Assembly: GCF_000772955.1 (NCBI RefSeq)
Contig: NZ_JPVO01000042.1
Location: 1 to 64,000 of the forward strand
Length of the DNA: 64,000 nt
Source: Ureibacillus sinduriensis BLB-1 = JCM 15800
GTDB lineage: Bacteria; Bacillota; Bacilli; Bacillales_A; Planococcaceae
Direction of reading: 5' to 3'
Below, one piece after another: positions 19,219 through 26,713 of this stretch (positions are counted from its first letter, which is position 1; each line of letters begins with the position of its first letter). The position numbers and the translations under genes are program-made. The notes below the pieces were generated by a model. That model was not told where the DNA came from. It saw only the letters and a list, made by a program, of their open reading frames with translations, and ran no database searches.

Positions 19219-20298
19219 GTGAAGCAAAAATCAATTATTTTAACGGGTGGCGGAACAGCGGGCCATGTATCCTTGAACCAGGCCATCATCCCATCATTGG
19301 TGAACGAGGGGTATAAGGTCCATTATATCGGCTCGAATGACGGGATTGAACAAGAGTTAATCACTCAAAGCTTTCCAGAGGTACCCTATCATAGCATTTC
19401 AAGTGGAAAATTGCGCCGTTACTTCTCTATGAAAAACTTTACCGATCCATTTAAGGTGTTGGCTGGCGTCGGGCAGGCTTTTTCTGTCATGAGAAAAGTG
19501 AAACCGACAATGATTTTTTCCAAGGGAGGTTTTGTATCTGTACCGGTCGTCATTGCTGCCAAGATAGCCAAAATACCGGTCGTGATTCACGAATCGGATG
19601 TTACGCCTGGTCTTGCCAATAAAATTGCTTTACCCTTTGCATCCCATGTTTTCACCATCTTTCAAGATACATTAAAATACTTGCCAATCGATAAAGCGAC
19701 CTGTACGGGTTCCATCGTTCGCGAACAGTTATTGAAAGGGAAAGGAGCAAGAGGTAAAAAACTATGCGGGTTTACGGATGAAAAAAAGATCCTTTTGGTA
19801 ATGGGGGGAAGTTTGGGCTCCGTTGTCTTAAACGATTCATTGAGAAGCAACTTGCCTGAACTTCTAGCAACCTACAATGTGATCCATCTTTGTGGAAAAG
19901 GAAATGTGGATACTTCTTTAGAGAGTCTGAAAGGATATAAGCAATTCGATTATGTGACAACGGAGCTTCCTGATATACTCCAAGCCGCTGATTTCGTTGT
20001 GTCTCGTGCAGGCTCAAATTCTATCTTTGAATTTTTGGCTTTGAAAAAACCGATGTTGCTCATCCCTCTTTCGGCTTCCAAAAGTCGTGGAGATCAAATA
20101 TTGAATGCGAATATTTTTGAGCGTCAAGGCTTTGCCCATGTGTTGGAAGAGGAAATGCTTTCAAAAAGCACCTTTATGAAGGCGATAAATACATTATCAA
20201 ATAAAAGAAGTGACTATTTGGAAGCGATGGGAAAAGCGGAGAGTCCAAAAACGCCGGACGAAATGGTTAATTTGATTCTTCGTTATGAAAAAAGCTAA
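19219..20298 (+). CDS. murG: MurG, UDP-GlcNAc:lipid I N-acetylglucosaminyltransferase
   Basis: Adds GlcNAc to lipid I to form lipid II on the inner face of the membrane. The N-terminal GGGTAGHVSLN loop binds the lipid pyrophosphate, HESDVTPGLANKIA is the central signature, and SRAGSNSIFEFLALKKPML with PLSASKSRGDQ is the UDP-GlcNAc-binding site. At 359 residues it is full length. The start is GTG, with AGGAG 8 bases upstream. It is monocistronic with its own promoter and terminator rather than inside a division-cell wall cluster, so a second paralogue elsewhere is possible. Confidence 0.93.
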   Translation: MKQKSIILTGGGTAGHVSLNQAIIPSLVNEGYKVHYIGSNDGIEQELITQSFPEVPYHSISSGKLRRYFSMKNFTDPFKVLAGVGQAFSVMRKVKPTMIFSKGGFVSVPVVIAAKIAKIPVVIHESDVTPGLANKIALPFASHVFTIFQDTLKYLPIDKATCTGSIVREQLLKGKGARGKKLCGFTDEKKILLVMGGSLGSVVLNDSLRSNLPELLATYNVIHLCGKGNVDTSLESLKGYKQFDYVTTELPDILQAADFVVSRAGSNSIFEFLALKKPMLLIPLSASKSRGDQILNANIFERQGFAHVLEEEMLSKSTFMKAINTLSNKRSDYLEAMGKAESPKTPDEMVNLILRYEKS

Positions 20299-20340
20299 TA
20301 ATGATCAAAATCAATTTAGTAAATATAGGTTGAAGATAGA

Positions 20341-20382
20341 AAAAGCTGACCGCAATCTTGCATTGCCGGTCAGCTTTTATTT
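20341..20382 (+). terminator. Intrinsic terminator after murG
   Basis: AAAAGCTGACCG pairs perfectly with CGGTCAGCTTTT; the loop is 14 bases. Both flanks are A/T-rich, so it probably serves murG and the convergent acetyltransferase gene. Confidence 0.9.
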
Positions 20383-20396
20383 ATGTGAAAAATGGA

Positions 20397-20945
20397 TTAC
20401 ATTGCTTGTTCTTCTTCGTTCGATTGTTCGTTTGCAGAAACAATATAGAATAAGTCCCTTGGGATCTTGTATAAATCAAATTTAGTTTCACCAGTATTGA
20501 TCTCTTCGTATAGTGCCGGGTTAGTTTCTGCCGCTTCGATTACATATGGCAGTTTTAGTGCTGCGCGTTTCGATTTTTCATTCTCTTTGCGGATGCGCAA
20601 AAATACAGTATGAACGTCCTTTTCGAAAAAAAGTTCCATGAGAAAATCGTGTTTTGCCGCTTGATTATAACCTTTACCTTGAAACGGTACACCTATCCAT
20701 GTTCCAAGGAAGCCAGCTCCATCTTGAATATCGTATAAAGTGATAGTCCCAATTGGTTGACCCCAGTCATCGGTTATCGTTCTTGAAATAGTCTTTCCTA
20801 GTTGTTCTTCTTCTAATAATTGTTTCGTTATAAATAGATACTCTTCTTGTGAGTTTGCTTTATGACGAACATAAGGGAAAACTGTAGGGTGAATCATTAA
20901 TTGGTATAACTCATTTGTTTCTGAAAGGTCTCTATACTTTAACAA
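20397..20945 (-). CDS. GNAT family N-acetyltransferase
   Basis: A 182-residue GNAT-fold enzyme. The N-terminal substrate-recognition half is LKYRDLSETNELYQL, and the acetyl-CoA binding part contains GTWIGVPFQGKGYNQAAKH, with the Q/GxGxN loop, then TVFLRIRKENEKSKRAALK. It resembles RimJ/RimL-type enzymes that acetylate proteins or small amines; the substrate is unknown. The TTG at 20945 is chosen because AAGGAGG lies 8 bases upstream; an extension to 21008 has no such site. It is convergent with murG and divergent from dapF. Confidence 0.87.
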   Translation of the reverse strand: MLKYRDLSETNELYQLMIHPTVFPYVRHKANSQEEYLFITKQLLEEEQLGKTISRTITDDWGQPIGTITLYDIQDGAGFLGTWIGVPFQGKGYNQAAKHDFLMELFFEKDVHTVFLRIRKENEKSKRAALKLPYVIEAAETNPALYEEINTGETKFDLYKIPRDLFYIVSANEQSNEEEQAM

Positions 20946-21225
20946 ATGAAACGCCTCCTTTTTTAGGATAGTTGCAAATCTAAAATTAACTTTGTTACAA
21001 GGCAACATTTGAAATAATATACCTAAAGGAACTAGACGTCAAACAATATTTTTCTAGAAATTAAGTTTCCCGGATTTAATGACAAAAATACTATTTTAAT
21101 AAATATTTTCTGTTAATATCATATTATAGAATTTCGATTTTATACAACAATTTTAATCTAATATTACATTTTTTTCTCATTAAAAATTGTGAACAAATTA
21201 TAAATTATTTATTAAATATATTAAG

Positions 21226-21254
21226 TTGATTCAGGGTTCATTTACAATTATGAT
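21226..21254 (+). promoter_or_regulatory. Predicted sigma-A promoter of dapF
   Basis: TTGATT at 21226-21231 and TATGAT at 21249-21254 have a 17-base spacer. The start codon lies 32 bases further on. Confidence 0.6.
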
Positions 21255-21286
21255 AGAAGTAAAGATTAATAGGGAGCGATCGATAA

Positions 21287-22252
21287 GTGGAAAAATCATT
21301 TCTAAAAGTCCATGGTTCTGGCAATACATTTTACTTATATAGTACTGAGAACGAAGATGAATATAATTGGGCAGATTTGACCAAGTGGCTTTGCCAATCC
21401 GATAACCATAACGGTGCAGACGGTTTGCTGCTAGTTTTACCTTCAAAATCGGCGGATGCAAAAATGAGAGTAATCAACGCAGACGGTTCTGAAGCTTCAA
21501 TGTGCGGGAACGGCCTCCGATGTGTGGCAAGGTTTGTGTGTGAAGATCTTGGAAAAGAAGAAGCACTTATTGAAACAATGAAAGCAAATCTATTTGTAAA
21601 AAAAGAATCATCATTATTTGAGGACATCCCAACATATGCTGTGGAAATTTCTCCCGTGTTATTTTCATTAACGAGCTTACCAATGAATTATAAAGACCAA
21701 AGTGAAATTCGTCATCAAGTCATACCGGAATTCTCGAGTACAATTCCTTTCACGGCGGTTTCAGTCCCTAATCCGCATTTAATCGGAATCGTTGAACAGC
21801 ACGATATAGAAAACAATGATCATCAAAAAAAATTAGCGCAATACTTGAATAGTGAAAATGAATATTGTACAGATGGCGTCAACGTAAGCTATGTGTATCC
21901 AATGAAATCAGATGCCATCTTTGTACGCACTTTTGAACGGGGCGTCGGATTTACAAATGCCTGCGGAACAGCTATGACCGCTTCAGCACTTGTCTCTAGG
22001 CTTAATGGAATTGTAGACTGCGATGTAACTACTGTATTCAACCCTGGCGGTTTTGTGAAATGCGAAGTGAAGATTTTTGAAGAAGAATATAAATTAACAT
22101 TAATCGGGAATGCCACGGTTACCGCATTCTCTATTTTGGATATTACTGACAATAAATACAAATTTGTAAGCTTTAATGAAACGGAAGAACAAAAACAATA
22201 TGAAAAATGTCTTGAACTTGTTAAGAAGGAGGCCGCTTCTTTTGCTTCTTGA
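21287..22252 (+). CDS. dapF: Diaminopimelate epimerase
   Basis: Interconverts LL- and meso-diaminopimelate in the lysine and peptidoglycan pathway. The two catalytic cysteines are visible: Cys-73 in ASMCGNGLRC and the second in FTNACGTAMTASAL. The flanking KVHGSGNTF and RTFERGVG motifs are also present. At 321 residues it is about 40 longer than many DapF proteins, mainly through a longer middle and a C-terminal tail. The start is GTG with AGGGAG upstream. It is followed 22 bases later by a diguanylate cyclase gene, which may share the transcript. Confidence 0.93.
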   Translation: MEKSFLKVHGSGNTFYLYSTENEDEYNWADLTKWLCQSDNHNGADGLLLVLPSKSADAKMRVINADGSEASMCGNGLRCVARFVCEDLGKEEALIETMKANLFVKKESSLFEDIPTYAVEISPVLFSLTSLPMNYKDQSEIRHQVIPEFSSTIPFTAVSVPNPHLIGIVEQHDIENNDHQKKLAQYLNSENEYCTDGVNVSYVYPMKSDAIFVRTFERGVGFTNACGTAMTASALVSRLNGIVDCDVTTVFNPGGFVKCEVKIFEEEYKLTLIGNATVTAFSILDITDNKYKFVSFNETEEQKQYEKCLELVKKEAASFAS

Positions 22253-22274
22253 TGATAAGTAGGAGGGGTGCTCA

Positions 22275-24308
22275 GTGTCTTTACAGAACTTTTCAAAAAA
22301 TCAATTTGATTTACTTTTTGGTAATAGCAAAGATTTTGTTTATTTAATGGAAAAAACTGGCGGTGAATACCGTTATATCCATTTGAATAAATCAGCTATG
22401 GATCTGCTTTCAGATCAGGTAATTGGCAAAACGATTACCGAGGTGATGAAAGCGTGTGATTATAAATCGATTATCAGTAATTATGACAAAGCGGTGAAAG
22501 AAGCGGAACAAGTAAGTTATCAGGATTATAACTATGTGCTATCCGAAGTGAAAAAGTATGAAACGACGCTCATTCCTATATTTGATGGGGATTGTACGTA
22601 TGTTCTTGGGTTGACGAAAGAGATCGCTTTTGATCGTGACCTGGAAGATAAATACCTTTTCATGCGTTCCATATTTTTTAACACTTGTTTGTCGACAGTG
22701 CTTGTATCGAATGAGGGGAAGCTCCTGGAAGCTAATCCCCAATTTCTCGAAGACTTTGCATTGAATATCGAAGAGGTTCGGTTGTCGGATTTCTTTGGAT
22801 TGCCCTTCATTGGAAATGCTGATCAACTTAAAGATTATTTAGATGAGGCCTATAGAGGCAATGGGGTGACATCCAAACTGTTGACCTTCACACATAGGGA
22901 TGGAAATGTAAGAAGTTTTACTGCAACTTTTTCCCCGCTTTTGCAAGACAACATCGTTGTAGCGGTTTTCATCATTTTACAGGATGTGACGCAGCTTATT
23001 GAGCAAGAAAAAAAATTGCGTACTACTTCTTTAGGACTCTCTAATTTCCAACATGCTATCAATAGTGTTGCAGAAATTATCATCATGAACGAAAATTGCG
23101 AAGTGTTGGATGTAAATGACCGCTTTGTACAGCAAATGGGTTTCACTCGTGAAGAATTAATCGGCAATTCATTGGAAATGATTGATTCACGCACACATTC
23201 CAAGGAGTTTTTTGATAATATTTATGCTTTAGTCCAAAAAGGGGAAGTTTGGCGAGGCGAAATTTGCAATCGAAAAAAATATGGTGCCCCATATTGGGCG
23301 GATACAACGATTATCCCGTTTTTTGATGAGGAAGGGAATATAAAACAATATATTAATGTTTATTATGATATTTCCGAGAAAAAAAGAATGTTGACGGAAC
23401 TTCAAAATATTGAACATATGTTTAAACTGATCACGGAAAATACAAATGATATGATTGTCGTGACGAATGAAGATGGCATTATATTATATGTATCGAATGC
23501 TTATACGAGCAAACTGGGTCATGAACGAAAGGATTTGCTCGGTCAATTTTATACAAATGTTCTAACACCTGAGAGTAGAGAAAACTGGAACGATGAATTG
23601 ATTGGCATGCCGGAGCGCAAAAACTCAAAAATCGACCTCATACATCAATCAAAAAATGGGGAGCAATTTTGGACTGAGTGCAATTACACAGTTGTACAAG
23701 ATTATATACGAAATCGCGGAATCCAGATTATCATGGTTGCCCGCGAAATTAACGAAAGAAAAGAGAAAGAAAATCAACTGTCATTCCTTGCTTTCCACGA
23801 CTCGCTCACTCAGCTGCCGAATCGCCGATATCTTAATAAAGAGTTTCCTCGTATAGTGGAAATTTCGGATATTAGTTCGGAATCGCTAGCTGTTCTTTAT
23901 GTCGACGGCGATAATTTCAAAAAAGTTAATGACCAATATGGCCATGATGTAGGCGATGAATTTATCATTCAATTTGGTAATGCGTTGATGAGAAGTGTAC
24001 GGGCCAATGATTTGGTTGTCCGAATGGGTGGTGATGAGTTTGCCATTGTTTTAACCGGGCTCCTTCGCGATAAAACCAAGAGGAAACATCAGGTAGAACA
24101 GATCATTGAGAGAATTAATGAGAATTTGCAGCAGGGCTGGTTGATTTCCAAGCAAACTTTCGCACCTACAGCCTCCATCGGCGTTGCATTTTACCCTGAT
24201 CATGGGGTTAGCCTGGATAAATTATTATCCAGTTCCGATAAAGCCTTATATAACGTCAAATCGACTTCAAAAAATAATTATACGATTTATAATCCAGAAC
24301 TATTATAG
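22275..24308 (+). CDS. Multi-PAS diguanylate cyclase
   Basis: A 677-residue cytoplasmic signalling protein with four PAS-type repeats (roughly 15-120, 130-245, 255-375 and 385-495) and a C-terminal GGDEF domain (about 505-675). The active site reads MGGDEFAIVL, preceded by FHDSLTQLPNRRYL. It should make cyclic di-GMP. There is no EAL or HD-GYP domain, no membrane segment and no obvious haem or flavin signature in the PAS domains. The GTG start follows AGGAGGGG by 6 bases. It sits 22 bases after dapF and is followed by a terminator. Confidence 0.93.
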   Translation: MSLQNFSKNQFDLLFGNSKDFVYLMEKTGGEYRYIHLNKSAMDLLSDQVIGKTITEVMKACDYKSIISNYDKAVKEAEQVSYQDYNYVLSEVKKYETTLIPIFDGDCTYVLGLTKEIAFDRDLEDKYLFMRSIFFNTCLSTVLVSNEGKLLEANPQFLEDFALNIEEVRLSDFFGLPFIGNADQLKDYLDEAYRGNGVTSKLLTFTHRDGNVRSFTATFSPLLQDNIVVAVFIILQDVTQLIEQEKKLRTTSLGLSNFQHAINSVAEIIIMNENCEVLDVNDRFVQQMGFTREELIGNSLEMIDSRTHSKEFFDNIYALVQKGEVWRGEICNRKKYGAPYWADTTIIPFFDEEGNIKQYINVYYDISEKKRMLTELQNIEHMFKLITENTNDMIVVTNEDGIILYVSNAYTSKLGHERKDLLGQFYTNVLTPESRENWNDELIGMPERKNSKIDLIHQSKNGEQFWTECNYTVVQDYIRNRGIQIIMVAREINERKEKENQLSFLAFHDSLTQLPNRRYLNKEFPRIVEISDISSESLAVLYVDGDNFKKVNDQYGHDVGDEFIIQFGNALMRSVRANDLVVRMGGDEFAIVLTGLLRDKTKRKHQVEQIIERINENLQQGWLISKQTFAPTASIGVAFYPDHGVSLDKLLSSSDKALYNVKSTSKNNYTIYNPELL

Positions 24309-24318
24309 TTTGTTAAAG

Positions 24319-24354
24319 CCTCTTTTTAAGATAAACTTAAGAAGAGGTTTTTTT
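24319..24354 (+). terminator. Intrinsic terminator before the two-component system
   Basis: CCTCTTTTTAAG pairs with CTTAAGAAGAGG around a 5-base loop and is followed by seven T residues. Confidence 0.88.
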
Positions 24355-24379
24355 ATTTATTGGATTAGAAGGTGATAGG

Positions 24380-25060
24380 ATGCAGAAACGAGTCTTGCTT
24401 ATCGAAGATGAAAAAAATATAGCTCGTTTTATCGAACTTGAATTGAAATATGAAAAATTTGATGTGACTGTATCGCATGATGGAAGGGAAGGATTAAATA
24501 TAGCAACAAAACAAACATTTGATTGTCTATTGATTGATGTCATGCTTCCCGGTTTAAACGGTATAGAAATTTGCCGCAGGGTCCGGGCTCAATCCGATGT
24601 ACCCATTCTATTAATCACTGCTCGCGACGCGGTGATGGACCGTGTAGCTGGTTTGGATGCAGGTGCGGATGATTATGTTGTAAAGCCCTTTGCGATTGAA
24701 GAATTACTTGCCAGAATCCGCTCGGTACTAAGGAGGGTGCGAACAAATGCAGAGGATGGTGGAAATGATTTAATCAGAGTCCGGGATATCGTTATTAATC
24801 CAAAATCCTATGAGGTAATCTTTGAAAATAGAAAACTTGAATTAACGAAAACGGAGTACGATTTATTGAAGTTGTTGTGTGAAAACAAAAATCGAGTCTG
24901 TGATAGAGAGCTAATTCTGCAATCTGTTTGGGGTTATTCCACGGAAGTGGAAACAAATGTAGTGGATGTGTACATTCGACACCTGCGTGCAAAGTTAAAA
25001 ACTGAACTTGAGCCTTATATTGAAACGGTACGTGGTGTAGGTTATGTGGTGAGAGGATGA
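24380..25060 (+). CDS. OmpR-family response regulator (ArlR-like)
   Basis: A 226-residue DNA-binding regulator. The receiver domain has the acidic pair Glu-9/Asp-10/Glu-11, the phospho-acceptor Asp-53 in LLIDVMLPG, Thr in LLITARDA and Lys in VVKPFAIEEL. The winged-helix domain has NRVCDREL and the recognition and wing region NVVDVYIRHLRAKL. The gene overlaps the kinase gene by four bases (ATGA), so the two are translationally coupled. Partner and length resemble ArlRS of staphylococci. Targets are unknown. Confidence 0.94.
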   Translation: MQKRVLLIEDEKNIARFIELELKYEKFDVTVSHDGREGLNIATKQTFDCLLIDVMLPGLNGIEICRRVRAQSDVPILLITARDAVMDRVAGLDAGADDYVVKPFAIEELLARIRSVLRRVRTNAEDGGNDLIRVRDIVINPKSYEVIFENRKLELTKTEYDLLKLLCENKNRVCDRELILQSVWGYSTEVETNVVDVYIRHLRAKLKTELEPYIETVRGVGYVVRG

Positions 25061-26463
25061 ATAAGCTGCGCGAGCTTCTTCCAAAAAATCAGTCGTTAAA
25101 AAAGAAATGGACGATTTCAACGGCTGTTGTCATTTTTATAAGTTATGCTGTAATCTGCAGTGTTATTTATTTAGCATTTTATTCTTGGTTAATCCAAAAT
25201 GAAGAGAATAATGCAATAAGAACAGCGGACGATCTAACTTCCTTTTTTAGTTCTCAGGACAACTCCATCTCCATTCAAGAATTTCAAAGAAATACGGGTT
25301 TATCAAAAGCAATCGTGAATCAAAATCAGACCGCTCGGATTTTTAACTTTGATGGTTATGAAGTATTGCAAATCAATAATGTCAATTCGGCCGTCGCTCT
25401 GGATCTATCCTATGATCAATTGGAAAAACCAATCGTTGCAAAAGTCAACGTTGATAATGAGGATGTTTTTGTTGTGAATAAACTAGTGACGATTGGAAAC
25501 TTCACGGGCATTCTGCAGCTCATTCACCCATTGTCTACTTTCCAATCAATGATGCAATATATTATTACAACGATGTTGATCGCAGGAATCGGGGCCATAT
25601 TACTCGCAGGCTTTATCGGCTATTATCTAGCAAATGTATTAATAAGACCATTGCAGGATCTAAGAGATTCCATGCTATCGATACAGAAAAAAGGGTTTGA
25701 GGAGAAAATAAACTTTACCTATGATGCAGACGATGAAATTGGAGATTTACTAAAACTCTACGTTTCCATGATGGAAGACTTGGAAAGTTCTTTTGCAAAG
25801 CAACAACAATTTGTATCAGATGCTTCGCATGAATTACGAACACCGATTCAAGCGATTGAAGGTCACTTATCATTGTTGCAACGCTGGGGCAAAAATGATC
25901 CGGACGTATTGGAGGAATCACTGAATACCTCCCTGGAAGAAGTGACAAAGATGAAAAAGATGATTGAAGAGTTGCTGGACTTGGCCAGAAAGGAAGAACG
26001 GGATGAAGATGCGGCTGCCAATGTGAAAAAAGTTTTATCATCAGTCAGGGAAGAGCTTTTGATCATCTATCCAAATGCGAGTATCGGCATTGTTGAGAAG
26101 GGCGAGTCCAAACAAGCAAAAATTACAGAGAATGCCCTTGCTCAAATTGCGCGCAATATCATTGAAAATGGTATACGCTATAACGACAGTGTAGTGCCCA
26201 TAATAGAGATGGAAGTCCATTACTTATCTGAAAGTATCTTTTTAACAATAAGGGACAATGGGATCGGAATTCCAAAAGAACATCTTCCATATATCTTTGA
26301 CCGTTTTTATCGAGTGGATCCATCACGAGAGAATAACGGAGGAGGTACAGGTCTCGGACTTAGCATCACCAAGATGCTGACAGAAAAGTATCAAACCGAA
26401 ATCGACGTCACGAGCATGATCGGGAAAGGGACAACTTTCACTTTGAAAATGAAAGTATCGTAG
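25057..26463 (+). CDS. Sensor histidine kinase with HAMP domain (ArlS-like)
   Basis: A 468-residue membrane kinase. Helices at about 18-42 and 165-190 flank an extracytoplasmic sensor of about 120 residues. A HAMP domain (about 190-243) leads to the dimerisation domain with the phosphorylated His-258 in SDASHELRTPIQAIEGHLSL. The ATPase domain has NIIENGIRYND (N box), DNGIGIPKEHLPYIFDRFYR (G1/F boxes) and GGTGLGLSI (G2). The phospho-acceptor stretch resembles ArlS. The signal it senses is not evident. The two-gene operon is bounded by a terminator on the left and the odhA promoter on the right. Confidence 0.94.
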   Translation: MNKLRELLPKNQSLKKKWTISTAVVIFISYAVICSVIYLAFYSWLIQNEENNAIRTADDLTSFFSSQDNSISIQEFQRNTGLSKAIVNQNQTARIFNFDGYEVLQINNVNSAVALDLSYDQLEKPIVAKVNVDNEDVFVVNKLVTIGNFTGILQLIHPLSTFQSMMQYIITTMLIAGIGAILLAGFIGYYLANVLIRPLQDLRDSMLSIQKKGFEEKINFTYDADDEIGDLLKLYVSMMEDLESSFAKQQQFVSDASHELRTPIQAIEGHLSLLQRWGKNDPDVLEESLNTSLEEVTKMKKMIEELLDLARKEERDEDAAANVKKVLSSVREELLIIYPNASIGIVEKGESKQAKITENALAQIARNIIENGIRYNDSVVPIIEMEVHYLSESIFLTIRDNGIGIPKEHLPYIFDRFYRVDPSRENNGGGTGLGLSITKMLTEKYQTEIDVTSMIGKGTTFTLKMKVS

Positions 26464-26635
26464 AAGAATTTGATAGTTGGATACTAAAAATAGTTGATTA
26501 GTCAAAAAAATATGCTTAATTTGTGAAAAATAGTTGTATTTTTTGTGAAGAGTAGTAAGATTGAAATGGAAAAAATACGTTCTTCATTTTAATTAATAAA
26601 TATTCATAATTAATTCAATAGATAATTTCTATTGT

Positions 26636-26664
26636 TGAAGAATGGTAAAATATGAAATAATATT
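26636..26664 (+). promoter_or_regulatory. Predicted sigma-A promoter of odhAB
   Basis: TTGAAG at 26636-26641 and TAATAT at 26659-26664 have a 17-base spacer in a 250-base AT-rich gap. The odhA start lies 50 bases downstream. Confidence 0.55.
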
Positions 26665-26713
26665 TTAGTTATAACAATGGAACTGCCTTAGGGCGAAATT
26701 TGGAGGTTATCTC

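Noticed and set aside
24380-26463. Divergently acting competence or sporulation phosphorelay
   Set aside because: The kinase has an orthodox membrane sensor-HAMP layout and a coupled OmpR-type regulator, so a standard two-component pair is the simplest reading.
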